Shown here: positions 1 through 7,569 of the stretch, piece after piece
Position numbering within the stretch: the stretch's first letter is position 1
Layout: the number at the start of each line of letters is the position of its first letter
Origin: a virus
Length of the DNA stretch: 64,000 nucleotides
Reading direction: 5' to 3' (one strand)
IMG/VR virus record: IMGVR_UViG_3300013102_000030
Span: 1-64,000 of that record
The notes under the pieces: generated by a model
The model's database searches: none
Seen by the model: the letters and a program-made list of their open reading frames with translations, nothing else
What the model was told of the DNA's origin: nothing
Program-made: the position numbers and the translations under genes

Positions 1-48
1 CGGCTGGGAACTCTGTCTCAGGCCAAGCGGTTGCTGGAACGCGGCTAA
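1..48 (+). CDS. 3' end of an unidentified gene (partial)
   Basis: An open frame enters from the left edge and ends at a TAA at 46-48; the last 15 residues end in KRLLERG. A variant of the intergenic 13-base tag starts two bases after the stop, as it does after many genes in this arm, which supports this frame as real. Too short to assign a function. Confidence 0.55.
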   Translation, partial: RLGTLSQAKRLLERG

Positions 49-49
49 G

Positions 50-91
50 AAACTTTTGTAAGTTGCGGTGCCGCTCGGACTCTGATAGAGT
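50..91 (+). promoter_or_regulatory. promoter with inverted 13-base tag
   Basis: GAAACTTTTGTAA (50-62) is the tag in inverted orientation. TTGCGG (63-68) and TAGAGT (86-91) are 17 bases apart and form a TTGNNN / TANNNT promoter for the gene at 125. The same arrangement, inverted tag plus TTGCGG, recurs at 13,361. Confidence 0.6.
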
Positions 92-124
92 TTGAGTATC
101 AACAGCGATTCCGTAGGAGGAACC

Positions 125-463
125 ATGGCAGTCACACGTTTGTGGGAAGTCGAGAAGAAGGACCGTCGCAAGTTTCAGGGAGCGTACCGACGCGGCTGGA
201 ACTACTCGGACAACACCGACATCCCGAACCATCAGGGACTGGACGGGAACCCGGACTCCGGTATCCTGTACTGGGGCTGGGAGGATGGCTATCTGGACCG
301 TGCCGCTGACCGTGAGTACGGGCACATGATGCAGGAGCACGACCACAACAACCCGGACGAATGCCAAGCCGTAGAAGATCGGCTGCATGCCGCTTGGCTG
401 GCTACCGTGGAGAAGACTCCCGTCGCTCGTCAGGAAGTCGTAGGCGAGTTCAAAGATAAGTAA
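125..463 (+). CDS. hypothetical protein, 112 aa
   Basis: ATG at 125 follows TAGGAGG (114-120) at good spacing; an upstream in-frame codon near 92 has no ribosome site. The protein is rich in Trp, Tyr and Asp. A segment with AYRRGW followed by YWGWEDGY vaguely recalls the G-rich/W-rich core of small ribosome-modulation-factor-like phage proteins, but this is weak. First complete gene of the singly promoted left-arm array. Confidence 0.85.
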   Translation: MAVTRLWEVEKKDRRKFQGAYRRGWNYSDNTDIPNHQGLDGNPDSGILYWGWEDGYLDRAADREYGHMMQEHDHNNPDECQAVEDRLHAAWLATVEKTPVARQEVVGEFKDK

Positions 464-470
464 AAGTTGT

Positions 471-512
471 AAGGGCTGGCCGGTTGACGGCTGGCCCTTA
501 CTGCTATAGACT
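471..512 (+). promoter_or_regulatory. promoter embedded in hairpin
   Basis: Arms 471-481 (AAGGGCTGGCC) and 489-499 (GGCTGGCCCTT) pair over 11 positions, two of them G-U, around a loop holding TTGACG (484-489). TAGACT (507-512) is 17 bases from the -35. Stands just before the gene at 542. Confidence 0.75.
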
Positions 513-541
513 TTGAATACCGAACCAACTAGGAGGAAATC

Positions 542-772
542 ATGTTCAAGAAAATCCTGACCACCACACACCACAACGGTGTGACCACCGAGGATGTTGT
601 GGAGACCGTTGGCCCTGATCATGTCGAAGCGGACATTGCCGCAGAGATTCGGAACCTGCGTCCGATGACGCGGACGTACGGAAGGATTGCTCACGTGGAG
701 AAGACCATGACCACGTTGGTCATCGTCTACACGTCCGGTACCGTGGAGATCTTCCGGTGGGTGGCTGAATAA
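542..772 (+). CDS. hypothetical protein, 76 aa
   Basis: ATG after AGGAGG at 532-537. The gene ends in TAATG and overlaps the next start by one base, so the two are translationally coupled. No recognisable family; the C-terminal half is a predicted beta-rich stretch (TTLVIVYTSGTVEIFRW). Confidence 0.85.
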   Translation: MFKKILTTTHHNGVTTEDVVETVGPDHVEADIAAEIRNLRPMTRTYGRIAHVEKTMTTLVIVYTSGTVEIFRWVAE

Positions 773-993
773 TGTCAGCACTGAAGCGCATGGTGGCGCG
801 GCTCGATGGCCGGAACAAGCGCACGTCTGCCGGATTCGTTACCACTACAGCGGAACTGGCGAAGATCCTGCCGGAACTCTCCAAGCTGGTATCCGTGTCC
901 GTCATCGAGAAGGAGCGGTATCCGTATCCGGTTGCCAATGAGATCGACATCGAAATCAAATTCAGCTTGACACTGGAGCGGGACAAGCTGTAA
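772..993 (+). CDS. hypothetical protein, 73 aa
   Basis: Coupled to the preceding gene through a TAATG overlap. The N-terminus is basic (KRMVARLDGRNKR) and the C-terminus acidic and hydrophobic. No family recognised. The 3' end of the gene also holds the promoter of the next gene. Confidence 0.8.
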   Translation: MSALKRMVARLDGRNKRTSAGFVTTTAELAKILPELSKLVSVSVIEKERYPYPVANEIDIEIKFSLTLERDKL

Positions 994-996
994 GCT
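967..996 (+). promoter_or_regulatory. promoter inside the end of the upstream gene
   Basis: TTGACA (967-972) and TAAGCT (991-996) are 18 bases apart; the -10 overlaps the TAA stop of the upstream gene. The downstream sequence (GGTTCTACCAAC) matches the start region after other cassettes, such as the one ending at 3572. Confidence 0.6.
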
Positions 997-1030
997 GGTT
1001 CTACCAACAACAACCGTCCTAGGAGGACAA

Positions 1031-1366
1031 ATGCCGCAGACTCTGAATGACATCATCGATCTCTCCATCCAGCCGGAGCTTGACTTCAGCAAGATTGAGG
1101 CGTACGGTTGTCGTATGGCGGGATGCCAGACCGATGGCATCACCATCAACCGCGCAACGGAGTACGTTCTCCGGATCGGTGGTTACCAGCGGAGGGTTTA
1201 CAACTGGGAGCAGTCCGGTGGCAACTCCCGGATGTACGTCAAGACGGGTTGGGGAGAGCGTTCTTTCCTCCCGGAGGAAGCTGTTACGCTTCTGACCTAC
1301 GGCAAGCCGGAGTACGGTACGCTGAAACTCGTGGCACATTCCGTGCAGGTTGCGGATGCCGCTTAG
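1031..1366 (+). CDS. hypothetical protein, 111 aa
   Basis: ATG follows CCTAGGAGG at 1018-1025. Contains two Cys in CRMAGC near residue 30 and a Tyr/Gly-rich middle. No family recognised. Its 3' end carries the promoter for the next gene (TTGCGG 1350-1355, TACTGT 1373-1378). Confidence 0.85.
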   Translation: MPQTLNDIIDLSIQPELDFSKIEAYGCRMAGCQTDGITINRATEYVLRIGGYQRRVYNWEQSGGNSRMYVKTGWGERSFLPEEAVTLLTYGKPEYGTLKLVAHSVQVADAA

Positions 1367-1378
1367 CTCTGATACTGT
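1350..1378 (+). promoter_or_regulatory. promoter
   Basis: TTGCGG (1350-1355) lies in the last codons of the upstream gene; TACTGT (1373-1378) follows 17 bases later, then the ACCAAC box shared by the class I leaders. There is no 13-base tag or obvious stem here. Confidence 0.6.
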
Positions 1379-1405
1379 TTGACTACCAACAACACAGGAG
1401 GAACC

Positions 1406-1693
1406 ATGAGCCAGTCGCACGAAACGATCGAACTGAACATCGAGACCATCCTCACTCTGGACGACCAGAACGAGCCGCAGGCCATCACCGTTTCCGGTAC
1501 CGGGAACATCCCGCGTTCGGCAGTCCGTGCCATTGCGGAGGAAGCGCTGGAGTCCTTCACCGGAAAGGTCTTGCACGAGTACCGTGTGCAGATGTCTCCC
1601 GTTGAGGAATCGGAAGAGGGAACCGTCTTCGAGATCTACAAGAAGCTGACTTTCGGAACCCGTCCACGGGCACCAATGAGCGCTGCGGAGTAG
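1406..1693 (+). CDS. hypothetical protein, 95 aa
   Basis: Start chosen at ATG 1406, five bases after AGGAGG; an in-frame TTG at 1379 lies within the promoter. Acidic protein; the segment RSAVRAIAEEALESFTGKVLHEY looks helical with flanking beta strands. No family recognised. Confidence 0.85.
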   Translation: MSQSHETIELNIETILTLDDQNEPQAITVSGTGNIPRSAVRAIAEEALESFTGKVLHEYRVQMSPVEESEEGTVFEIYKKLTFGTRPRAPMSAAE

Positions 1694-1702
1694 CTGCCGC
1701 AG

Positions 1703-1758
1703 TTACAAAACTTTCAAAAGGGATCGGGCTTGCGGCTCGGTCCCTTTTGCTGTAGTCT
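1703..1758 (+). promoter_or_regulatory. tag + promoter embedded in hairpin
   Basis: Tag TTACAAAACTTTC 1703-1715. Arms 1716-1729 and 1735-1748 pair over 14 positions with two G-U pairs; the five-base loop TTGCG begins the -35 TTGCGG (1730-1735). -10 TAGTCT 1753-1758, spacer 17. Confidence 0.8.
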
Positions 1759-1788
1759 TTGATTACCAACAACGGCTAGGAGGCCACC

Positions 1789-2073
1789 GTGAGCGACAAC
1801 TACAACATCAAGATCCAGCGCAAAGACGGCTTTACCCTTCAGGCAGTCCAGAACGTGAGCATCAACACAGCGTGGCGTATCCTGCCGTGGCTCATTGAGG
1901 ATCTGGTTATGCGCGGTGAGGGTAGCGATCCGTCTGCAACCTTGGAGCACATTGCATGCCGTGATGCGGTACGCGATCACTTTGTCCAGCATCCGCACAT
2001 CTGGTTCAACCAGTTGGCAGATACCGGATACGTCTCCCTGTTTGACCTGAGCATCACCATGGACCACAGCTAG
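1789..2073 (+). CDS. hypothetical protein, 94 aa
   Basis: GTG start preceded by CTAGGAGG. Mixed alpha/beta composition with one Cys; no family recognised. Flanked on both sides by hairpin-promoter cassettes, so it is probably transcribed on its own. Confidence 0.85.
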   Translation: MSDNYNIKIQRKDGFTLQAVQNVSINTAWRILPWLIEDLVMRGEGSDPSATLEHIACRDAVRDHFVQHPHIWFNQLADTGYVSLFDLSITMDHS

Positions 2074-2129
2074 TTACAAAACTTTCCTACGGGAGGGAAG
2101 TTGCATCTACGGCTTCCCTCCTGTAGTCT
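2074..2129 (+). promoter_or_regulatory. tag + promoter embedded in hairpin
   Basis: Tag 2074-2086, immediately after the TAG stop. Arms GGGAGGGAAG (2091-2100) and CTTCCCTCCT (2113-2122). -35 TTGCAT 2101-2106 starts the loop; -10 TAGTCT 2124-2129, spacer 17. Confidence 0.8.
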
Positions 2130-2164
2130 TTGATAACCAACCCAAACCGTCCTAGGAGGACAGC

Positions 2165-2668
2165 ATGACCACCTTTTCAGATGACAGCAGCGTTGACGAG
2201 CAGATCGAAAACGTGTACGCACAGGCTACGGATCTCTTCGATCCGGGCACGGTTCTGGACATCGACAACGACGAGTACGCTCGCGGTGTGGTGGAGTTGG
2301 TGACTCGGCTCCTTGGCATGGATGACAAGGAAGATGTTGCGGACATCATCACGGAAAAGCTCAAGCGTCCTGTACCGGAAGACAAGGACATCACGTGGAC
2401 GGATCTTGAACTCCGTCCTAACGGAGAGTTCTACATCGAGCGGCTGAAGGCTTCCACGTCGGAATACTGGCCGTTCCGCGTGGAGCGGTACGATGACATG
2501 GGAGCATGGCGCTTGATCGATGGCACATCGGATGTGCCGATGGCGATCATCCGTCCCGGAACTCAGCACGAATCGTGGCGCGTTACCGTCAACGGCTACG
2601 CGCAGGTCAAGCCGTTTACCAACCTCAAGGCTGCTGTGATCTACGCAGTCGGAGAGTTCAACGGCTGA
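2165..2668 (+). CDS. hypothetical protein, 167 aa
   Basis: ATG after CCTAGGAGGACAGC. Very acidic N-terminal half (many Asp/Glu) and a C-terminal half with Trp/Arg-rich strands. One of the largest products of the left arm. No family recognised. Confidence 0.85.
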   Translation: MTTFSDDSSVDEQIENVYAQATDLFDPGTVLDIDNDEYARGVVELVTRLLGMDDKEDVADIITEKLKRPVPEDKDITWTDLELRPNGEFYIERLKASTSEYWPFRVERYDDMGAWRLIDGTSDVPMAIIRPGTQHESWRVTVNGYAQVKPFTNLKAAVIYAVGEFNG

Positions 2669-2724
2669 TTACAAAACTTTCTTACAGGGCAGGAGTTGCA
2701 ACAGCGGCTCCTGTCCTGTAGTCT
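2669..2724 (+). promoter_or_regulatory. tag + promoter embedded in hairpin
   Basis: Tag 2669-2681. Arms ACAGGGCAGGAG (2684-2695) and CTCCTGTCCTGT (2708-2719) pair over 12 positions with one G-U. -35 TTGCAA 2696-2701, -10 TAGTCT 2719-2724, spacer 17. Confidence 0.85.
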
Positions 2725-2755
2725 TTGAGTACCAACCAAGCCGTAGGAGGCAACA

Positions 2756-3226
2756 GTGAAAGACTTTGACATCCGCCGCAAGTTCGTAGGAACCACCGCA
2801 GACGGTGAGCGCGTTTACTTGGATGCTCGCCTTATCTCCTTCACGGGAAGCGAGACCCAGACGGTGGACCACGTGAAGATCACGGAAGGTCAGCGGTTCA
2901 GCATCTCCGGACAGTGTGGACCGGAAGCCACCGGATCGTTTGGGCAGATCGTGGACGATGTCCGCAGGATCACCAAACCGGCAGAGGGTTTGAAGCTGTC
3001 GGATCTCGCGGATCTCGTGGAGATCTGGGAGACCTACCACCTGAACGACATGAAAGCTCTCTGTGAGCATCAGACAGTCAAATGGGAGTACAGCCGTGGT
3101 TACAAGAGCATGGATCTCGCTGGGATCGGTCCTTGCCCTGTCACTGGTTACCGTCCCGGCTCGCTGTGGCTTTACAAGCCGGTTCCGGATTCGGTACTCG
3201 CTCGCGTGCTGGAGATCCTGAGCTAG
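2756..3226 (+). CDS. hypothetical protein, 156 aa
   Basis: GTG start behind TAGGAGG. Contains three Cys, none in a clear metal-binding pattern. No family recognised. Its gene is followed directly by the next tag. Confidence 0.85.
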   Translation: MKDFDIRRKFVGTTADGERVYLDARLISFTGSETQTVDHVKITEGQRFSISGQCGPEATGSFGQIVDDVRRITKPAEGLKLSDLADLVEIWETYHLNDMKALCEHQTVKWEYSRGYKSMDLAGIGPCPVTGYRPGSLWLYKPVPDSVLARVLEILS

Positions 3227-3280
3227 TTACTAAAGTTTCTTAGGAGCGGAGTTGCAATAGCGGCTCCGCTCCTATAGACT
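3227..3280 (+). promoter_or_regulatory. tag + promoter embedded in hairpin
   Basis: Variant tag TTACTAAAGTTTC 3227-3239. Perfect 11-bp arms 3241-3251 and 3264-3274. -35 TTGCAA 3252-3257, -10 TAGACT 3275-3280, spacer 17. Confidence 0.85.
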
Positions 3281-3308
3281 TTGAGAACCAACCGAACAGG
3301 AGGCCACA

Positions 3309-3524
3309 ATGGCTAAGTTTGTAACCACGATTCCCAACACTCCCTTTCAGCAGCGGATGGCACGCGGCCACCGAATCCGCAACGGGCACGAGTTGGCAGC
3401 GTTGCATGTCAGCGACGATGGGATTCTGTGGCACAAGGTTCGCACGTGCTGTGGTGAGCAGATCCCGGAAACCGTAGAGACGTGGGAGCAGCACACTCCT
3501 ACTCCGGATCGTCCGCAGTTGTAA
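3309..3524 (+). CDS. hypothetical protein, 71 aa
   Basis: ATG after AGGAGG at 3298-3303. Small basic protein with adjacent Cys (RTCCGE) and several His; could bind metal but the pattern is not diagnostic. No family recognised. Confidence 0.8.
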   Translation: MAKFVTTIPNTPFQQRMARGHRIRNGHELAALHVSDDGILWHKVRTCCGEQIPETVETWEQHTPTPDRPQL

Positions 3525-3572
3525 AAGTTTCTTAGGGTAGGAGTTGCAACCGTGACTCCTACCCTGTAAGCT
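3521..3572 (+). promoter_or_regulatory. tag + promoter embedded in hairpin
   Basis: Partial tag GTAAAAGTTTC 3521-3531 overlaps the stop codon. Perfect 10-bp arms 3534-3543 and 3556-3565. -35 TTGCAA 3544-3549, -10 TAAGCT 3567-3572, spacer 17. Confidence 0.8.
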
Positions 3573-3602
3573 GGTTCTACCAACAAAGCCTAGGAGGGCA
3601 AG

Positions 3603-4073
3603 ATGTCACGGTTTGAAACCGAAGAGGGACGGATCGAAGCAGCTAAGGAAGCTGGACGGAACGTCGCACGGCATGAGATCAAGGATGGCTACGATGAGCC
3701 GCGCAACTGGGATCGGGACGGAGTCCACAACGCGGGAGCGTTTAGCCACCTGTCAGCGGTTGGATTCTCCCGGCTGGGATCTCGGATGTACTCCCAAACC
3801 TTCATCGATGCATACAAGCATGAGTTTGAAAGCCTCTCCAAGGATGTCCCGGAGATCTCCGGAGAGGACGCGCTCGCAACGCTGGAAGGCATGCTAGCGG
3901 CAGAGATCCGCAACGCTGACCAGCTTTCTTACAAGCTCGCAAAAGAGCGAGAGGAATACAAGAAAGATCCGTCGGCGGATACAAAAGCCATCCGCGACAT
4001 GACAGAGATCCGCTACAACAAGGCGGTTCTGAAGAAGCAGGCGCTGAATTTCGCCATTCAGCAGATCCGCTAG
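3603..4073 (+). CDS. hypothetical protein, 156 aa, helical C-terminus
   Basis: ATG after CCTAGGAGGGCAAG. The second half (about residues 75-150) is charged and strongly helical, probably coiled coil. No family recognised. Confidence 0.85.
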   Translation: MSRFETEEGRIEAAKEAGRNVARHEIKDGYDEPRNWDRDGVHNAGAFSHLSAVGFSRLGSRMYSQTFIDAYKHEFESLSKDVPEISGEDALATLEGMLAAEIRNADQLSYKLAKEREEYKKDPSADTKAIRDMTEIRYNKAVLKKQALNFAIQQIR

Positions 4074-4076
4074 CAG

Positions 4077-4132
4077 TTACAAAACTTTCTTTTAGGAGCG
4101 GAGTTGCATCCGTGACTCCGCTCCTATAGTCT
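4077..4132 (+). promoter_or_regulatory. tag + promoter embedded in hairpin
   Basis: Tag 4077-4089. Perfect 11-bp arms 4093-4103 and 4116-4126. -35 TTGCAT 4104-4109, -10 TAGTCT 4127-4132, spacer 17. The leader then forms a second small stem, GGAGC (4142-4146) with GCTCC (4152-4156). Confidence 0.85.
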
Positions 4133-4177
4133 TTACTTATCGGAGCAACCGGCTCCCCTTAGTCCTAGGAGGACAAA

Positions 4178-4501
4178 ATGTCTGAACTCGCTCACCTTCT
4201 CGCTGGTTCCGTTTCGGATGCCAAGGTCACTGAAGCACCAGCCCAGCGGAGCGCAACAGGCTACGGTAGGAAGCTTCCTACTCCCTACATGGTTCGGATC
4301 TCCAACCGCTGGCACCGCGTTTACGTGATGAACTACGGCAACGCTGGTTCTTCCTACGTCGTGATCAACGGCAAAGAGCATTTCCTCTCTCCCGGAGCGG
4401 AGTTGATCGTTGAGACGGTTCGGGACGGCGGAACCGCTCAGGATGCCATCCAGCAGCTTCAGGCATGGCCGGACATCTTCCGTATGGAGGAAGGTCTCTA
4501 A
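4178..4501 (+). CDS. hypothetical protein, 107 aa
   Basis: ATG after TCCTAGGAGGACAAA. The middle (about residues 36-75) is beta-rich and Tyr/Arg-rich. No family recognised. First gene of the subset whose mRNA leader begins with a short hairpin. Confidence 0.85.
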   Translation: MSELAHLLAGSVSDAKVTEAPAQRSATGYGRKLPTPYMVRISNRWHRVYVMNYGNAGSSYVVINGKEHFLSPGAELIVETVRDGGTAQDAIQQLQAWPDIFRMEEGL

Positions 4502-4504
4502 GAC

Positions 4505-4559
4505 TTACAAAAGTTTCCTACCGTAGGGAGTTGCATCCCGTAGCTCCCTACGGTACGCT
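4505..4559 (+). promoter_or_regulatory. tag + promoter embedded in hairpin
   Basis: Tag TTACAAAAGTTTC 4505-4517. Perfect 12-bp arms 4519-4530 and 4544-4555. -35 TTGCAT 4531-4536, -10 TACGCT 4554-4559, spacer 17. Confidence 0.85.
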
Positions 4560-4596
4560 TGATTCATCAGCACAACGAAAGACTTTAGGAGTCGAA

Positions 4597-4839
4597 ATGA
4601 ACAAGAAGACCGCTAGCATCGTCCTTGCAGAGGTTCAGAACTTCGTGGGAGTTACGGAAGGATATTCCGCTCCGCAACTCATGGACAACGACCATGAGGG
4701 ACTTTCGGAAGGTTCATGGTCCATCTGCTTTGAAGGTGGCGGAAACGTGGAGGATTGGGCGCTTCACTTCCGGACAAAGGTTCCCGGAGTTTTCGTTGAA
4801 CCGATCAGTAGCTGCATTCTTGGAGTGCATGACGCGTAG
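4597..4839 (+). CDS. hypothetical protein, 80 aa
   Basis: Start set at ATG 4597 behind TTAGGAGTCGAA; the in-frame upstream ATG at 4465 lies inside the preceding gene and promoter. Acidic protein with two Cys. No family recognised. Confidence 0.8.
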   Translation: MNKKTASIVLAEVQNFVGVTEGYSAPQLMDNDHEGLSEGSWSICFEGGGNVEDWALHFRTKVPGVFVEPISSCILGVHDA

Positions 4840-4855
4840 TCGATGTTTTCTGGTT

Positions 4856-4890
4856 CTGGGATTGACAACCGATCCCAGAGCCGGGATGCT
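4856..4890 (+). promoter_or_regulatory. hairpin promoter without tag
   Basis: Arms CTGGGAT (4856-4862) and ATCCCAG (4872-4878) flank TTGACA (4862-4867). A weak -10, GATGCT (4885-4890), lies 17 bases on. No tag is present, so this is the most diverged cassette of the + strand array. Confidence 0.5.
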
Positions 4891-4924
4891 TTTACTACCA
4901 CAAAGCTAGTCCTAGGAGGACACA

Positions 4925-5269
4925 ATGACTGTAGTTCACACTCGCAAGGTTCACGCTGTGAAGCAGGTTCCTTACTCCAACCGGTACGATGTGGAGATGG
5001 TTGGAGGTCCGCTGAACTTCCCGCAGGTTGTTTCTGATGTGGAGGTTTTCAGCAAGTACGTAGGCGGTGGCCGGAGCGTGTGCACAATCCGAGTTCCCAT
5101 GAAAAAGCTTCAGGGAGTCCCGGACTTTCCGTCTCTGACCTCCCGGCAAATGGACGGGATCGCAAAGCGGATCGATGGCCGGTACCGTCTCCAGTACTCC
5201 CAGAGTGGCACGGATTCGGTAGGCCAGCCGGTTTACCTGCGTTCCTACGCATTCAACGCAAACGACTAG
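4925..5269 (+). CDS. hypothetical protein, 114 aa
   Basis: ATG after CCTAGGAGGACACA. Basic, beta-rich protein. Its TAG stop forms part of the ribosome site of the next gene, so the two are co-expressed. No family recognised. Confidence 0.85.
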   Translation: MTVVHTRKVHAVKQVPYSNRYDVEMVGGPLNFPQVVSDVEVFSKYVGGGRSVCTIRVPMKKLQGVPDFPSLTSRQMDGIAKRIDGRYRLQYSQSGTDSVGQPVYLRSYAFNAND

Positions 5270-5280
5270 GAGATCCAGCC

Positions 5281-5550
5281 ATGAGAGCAGAACTCAAGAC
5301 GCGCACGGACACGGTAAAGACTCCCGTAGGGAACGTGCAAGTCAGGCGGTACAGCGCACGCGGTAGCCTCCGTGGAGTCTTCCTAGAGGGCAGGGAGCTA
5401 GGCGAGATCCAAGGGCAAGGGAGGTTTGTCCTAGTCAAGCCGCACAGACGCTACGGGCAGCAGTGGAGGGCAGCTAGCTACGCTGAAGGCATCCGGCAGC
5501 TAGTCAACATTGACGCTCTGGACCATGGGAAAGACAAGGTCTTTCCGTAG
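5281..5550 (+). CDS. hypothetical basic protein, 89 aa
   Basis: Start at ATG 5281 behind TAGGAGATCCAGCC. Highly basic (many Arg/Lys) with repeated short Gly-containing turns; nucleic-acid binding is possible from charge alone. No family recognised. Confidence 0.8.
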   Translation: MRAELKTRTDTVKTPVGNVQVRRYSARGSLRGVFLEGRELGEIQGQGRFVLVKPHRRYGQQWRAASYAEGIRQLVNIDALDHGKDKVFP

Positions 5551-5605
5551 TTACAAAACTTTCTTAGGAGTAGGGAGTTGCAAAAGCTCCCTACTCTGAT
5601 AGTCT
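5551..5605 (+). promoter_or_regulatory. tag + promoter embedded in hairpin
   Basis: Tag 5551-5563. 10-bp arms 5568-5577 and 5587-5596. -35 TTGCAA 5578-5583, -10 TAGTCT 5600-5605, spacer 16. The leader has a second stem, GCGGTTC (5615-5621) with GAGCCGC (5627-5633). Confidence 0.8.
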
Positions 5606-5653
5606 TTACTTATCGCGGTTCGACCGGAGCCGCTGAAGTCCTAGGAGGACACA

Positions 5654-6034
5654 ATGACTGATCACGGATTCATCTCCCTTGGCAAGTTCTCATCCGCACG
5701 GGATTCGATCCTTCACTGGTTGGCAGGTGTGGAGTGGTGCAATGCATCCTCCGGACACGTTGAGGCTCCTACGGGATGGTTTGCCAAGATCTCTTTTCTT
5801 CCGGCAGAGATCCACATCCCAAACACTGAAATCACTTCCGTTCTGGAAGAATGGTTTCAGGATAATCCGGAGGTTACGGACTCTCCGGAACTCCGGAAGG
5901 AACTGGAGGGTTTTTTCATCGTCCGGGAGAACGAACAGGGTTTCGTGTCCGTGGAAGTGTTCCCTACGGAGGCAGCTATGAATGTTGCCTACGGAGCGTT
6001 GGAGGATGCTTTCTCTGAATGGGACGGCGAATAG
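5654..6034 (+). CDS. hypothetical protein, 126 aa
   Basis: ATG after CCTAGGAGGACACA. Acidic, with an alternating strand/helix pattern and many Trp/Phe. No family recognised. Confidence 0.85.
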   Translation: MTDHGFISLGKFSSARDSILHWLAGVEWCNASSGHVEAPTGWFAKISFLPAEIHIPNTEITSVLEEWFQDNPEVTDSPELRKELEGFFIVRENEQGFVSVEVFPTEAAMNVAYGALEDAFSEWDGE

Positions 6035-6090
6035 TTACAAAACTTTCTTACCGGCTGGGAATTGCAAGAGCGGTTCCCAGCCTGTAAGGT
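6035..6090 (+). promoter_or_regulatory. tag + promoter embedded in hairpin
   Basis: Tag 6035-6047. 9-bp arms 6053-6061 and 6074-6082. -35 TTGCAA 6062-6067, -10 TAAGGT 6085-6090, spacer 17. Confidence 0.8.
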
Positions 6091-6126
6091 AGGAACTACC
6101 AACAACCGATGTTCCTAGGAGGAACG

Positions 6127-6477
6127 ATGTACCAGCCGCGTACGCAGTCCAGCAAGTTTCGCAATGAGGATTGCCCTGCTGATGTTCTAGCCATCTATGA
6201 CAACGGCGGAAAGTCCTTTGATCGGTTCACAGTCTTCTATAAGCCTGTTGAGCCTCTGAAGGATCTTAGGGGATGGATTGGCTATCGTGGGATGTCAGAG
6301 CGTCCCAGCAGTCCGCAGGGTTTCGGCATCTATGATGAGATGGAAGCCTACAAGGTAGCACAGTACCGGAACAGGGTTTACCGGGAATCCTTCCAATGGT
6401 CAAAGCTTCCGGAGGAAGTGAAGAGCGTAGTTCGCGCCGATTGTGCGGACATCGTGGAAGCTCGCAAGCAGAAGTAA
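6127..6477 (+). CDS. hypothetical protein, 116 aa
   Basis: Start at ATG 6127 behind CCTAGGAGGAACG rather than the in-frame TTG at 6109, which precedes that site. Tyr/Arg-rich, ends in a lysine-rich tail. No family recognised. Confidence 0.85.
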   Translation: MYQPRTQSSKFRNEDCPADVLAIYDNGGKSFDRFTVFYKPVEPLKDLRGWIGYRGMSERPSSPQGFGIYDEMEAYKVAQYRNRVYRESFQWSKLPEEVKSVVRADCADIVEARKQK

Positions 6478-6484
6478 GCATTTC

Positions 6485-6512
6485 GGAAGGGGAGCAAACC
6501 GGCTCCCCTTCC
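6485..6512 (+). terminator. hairpin lacking the promoter
   Basis: Perfect 10-bp arms GGAAGGGGAG (6485-6494) and CTCCCCTTCC (6503-6512) around an 8-base loop. The position matches other cassettes, but there is no TTGC in the loop, no TANNNT after it and no tag. It has no U-tract, so termination is only possible; it may instead be a processing or stability stem between 6127 and 6540. Confidence 0.5.
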
Positions 6513-6539
6513 TCCCTAACAAGTCCTGAGGAGGACAAA

Positions 6540-6749
6540 ATGGATTACTGGATCAATAAGCGCGGTTTCTCTCTGGTTGGCACTACGGAAGCCGGAGTCT
6601 TTCTAGCTCGGAAGGAACGGGAACGGAAGTTCCTGCTAGTCCGTGAAGACTGGTTCACGGGAGAGCTTCGGCAGTTTACTCCCATAGTCCGAACGGAAGC
6701 GGAAGCGCTTTCCTACCTGTCCAACTCTTCTACCCTTGCAACCGCTTAG
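6540..6749 (+). CDS. hypothetical protein, 69 aa
   Basis: Start at ATG 6540 behind TGAGGAGGACAAA. Basic N-terminal half. Probably co-transcribed with the genes on both sides because no promoter cassette precedes it. No family recognised. Confidence 0.8.
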   Translation: MDYWINKRGFSLVGTTEAGVFLARKERERKFLLVREDWFTGELRQFTPIVRTEAEALSYLSNSSTLATA

Positions 6750-6758
6750 GAGCCTGCT

Positions 6759-7052
6759 GTGAAGTCTGTAATAACCTCTCTGGAGCCGAACCGCGAAGAC
6801 GCTACGTTGGGTCTCACTCCCTACGCTGTGACCATCAAAGGATCTCCGGAACCACGCGTCAAGATCGTGGAATCGCGGGACATCACAACGGGCAAGGCTA
6901 CGGTGCGAATCATAGCCATGGCAGCGGCTGGGATGCCTGTCCTAGCGCTTCCCACGCTGGACCAGATCGCTAGGCGGATCTTGCCCGGAGCACGCGTTAC
7001 AGCGCGGCTGCATGGCTCCGCAGCGTTTACTAGGGTTTACGCAGCGGACTAG
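6759..7052 (+). CDS. hypothetical protein, 97 aa
   Basis: GTG start behind TTAGGAGCCTGCT; that ribosome site overlaps the upstream stop codon. Small protein with a hydrophobic Ala-rich stretch near residues 52-66. No family recognised. Confidence 0.8.
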   Translation: MKSVITSLEPNREDATLGLTPYAVTIKGSPEPRVKIVESRDITTGKATVRIIAMAAAGMPVLALPTLDQIARRILPGARVTARLHGSAAFTRVYAAD

Positions 7053-7063
7053 ATCCACAGGAC

Positions 7064-7119
7064 TTACAAAAGTTTCATAACTTCAGGAGTTGCGCCTAAC
7101 GGTGTGACTCCTGTAGTCT
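7064..7119 (+). promoter_or_regulatory. tag + promoter embedded in hairpin
   Basis: Tag TTACAAAAGTTTC 7064-7076. Short arms CAGGAG (7084-7089) and CTCCTG (7108-7113). -35 TTGCGC 7090-7095, -10 TAGTCT 7114-7119, spacer 18. Leader stem CGGTTC (7128-7133) with GAACCG (7139-7144). Confidence 0.75.
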
Positions 7120-7163
7120 TTCTATATCGGTTCAAGGGGAACCGCAGAGCTTAGGAGTTACAA

Positions 7164-7475
7164 ATGTTCGGACACGTTCAGACCACGTTCAATCGCTCGG
7201 AAGTTGAAACGCTGTGCGAGAAGCTGACAGCGGCAGCGGTAGCGCTGGAAATGCTGGCAGAGGATGACAAGATCCTGTTTCATCCCGGATCTACCACCAA
7301 CGGACATGCTCCGGCTTTGAGCGTCTTCAACGCTAACGCGGAAGGTCACCGGAAGGTTGTACGCGTTGATTGGCTCCCTGATTTCAAGATCGGAGACAGC
7401 CGGAACACTGTTGGCCGGATCTTGTCCCCTCTCGTCGTTGGCATGACTGCGGCAGCGGACTTCCTGAATCCGTAG
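7164..7475 (+). CDS. hypothetical protein, 103 aa
   Basis: ATG behind TTAGGAGTTACAA. N-terminal helix with Ala-rich stretch, then strands. No family recognised. Confidence 0.85.
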   Translation: MFGHVQTTFNRSEVETLCEKLTAAAVALEMLAEDDKILFHPGSTTNGHAPALSVFNANAEGHRKVVRVDWLPDFKIGDSRNTVGRILSPLVVGMTAAADFLNP

Positions 7476-7531
7476 TTACAAAACTTTCCCAGTGTGGCGG
7501 ATTAGGAAATAGTCCGCCACACTGGTAACGT
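7476..7531 (+). promoter_or_regulatory. tag + promoter embedded in hairpin
   Basis: Tag 7476-7488. Long perfect arms of 13 bp, 7489-7501 and 7513-7525. The loop has TTAGGA (7503-7508) in place of TTGCNN; -10 TAACGT 7526-7531, spacer 17. Confidence 0.75.
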
Positions 7532-7569
7532 AGTACTTACCAAACCGCTTGAAGTTCCTAGGAGGAACA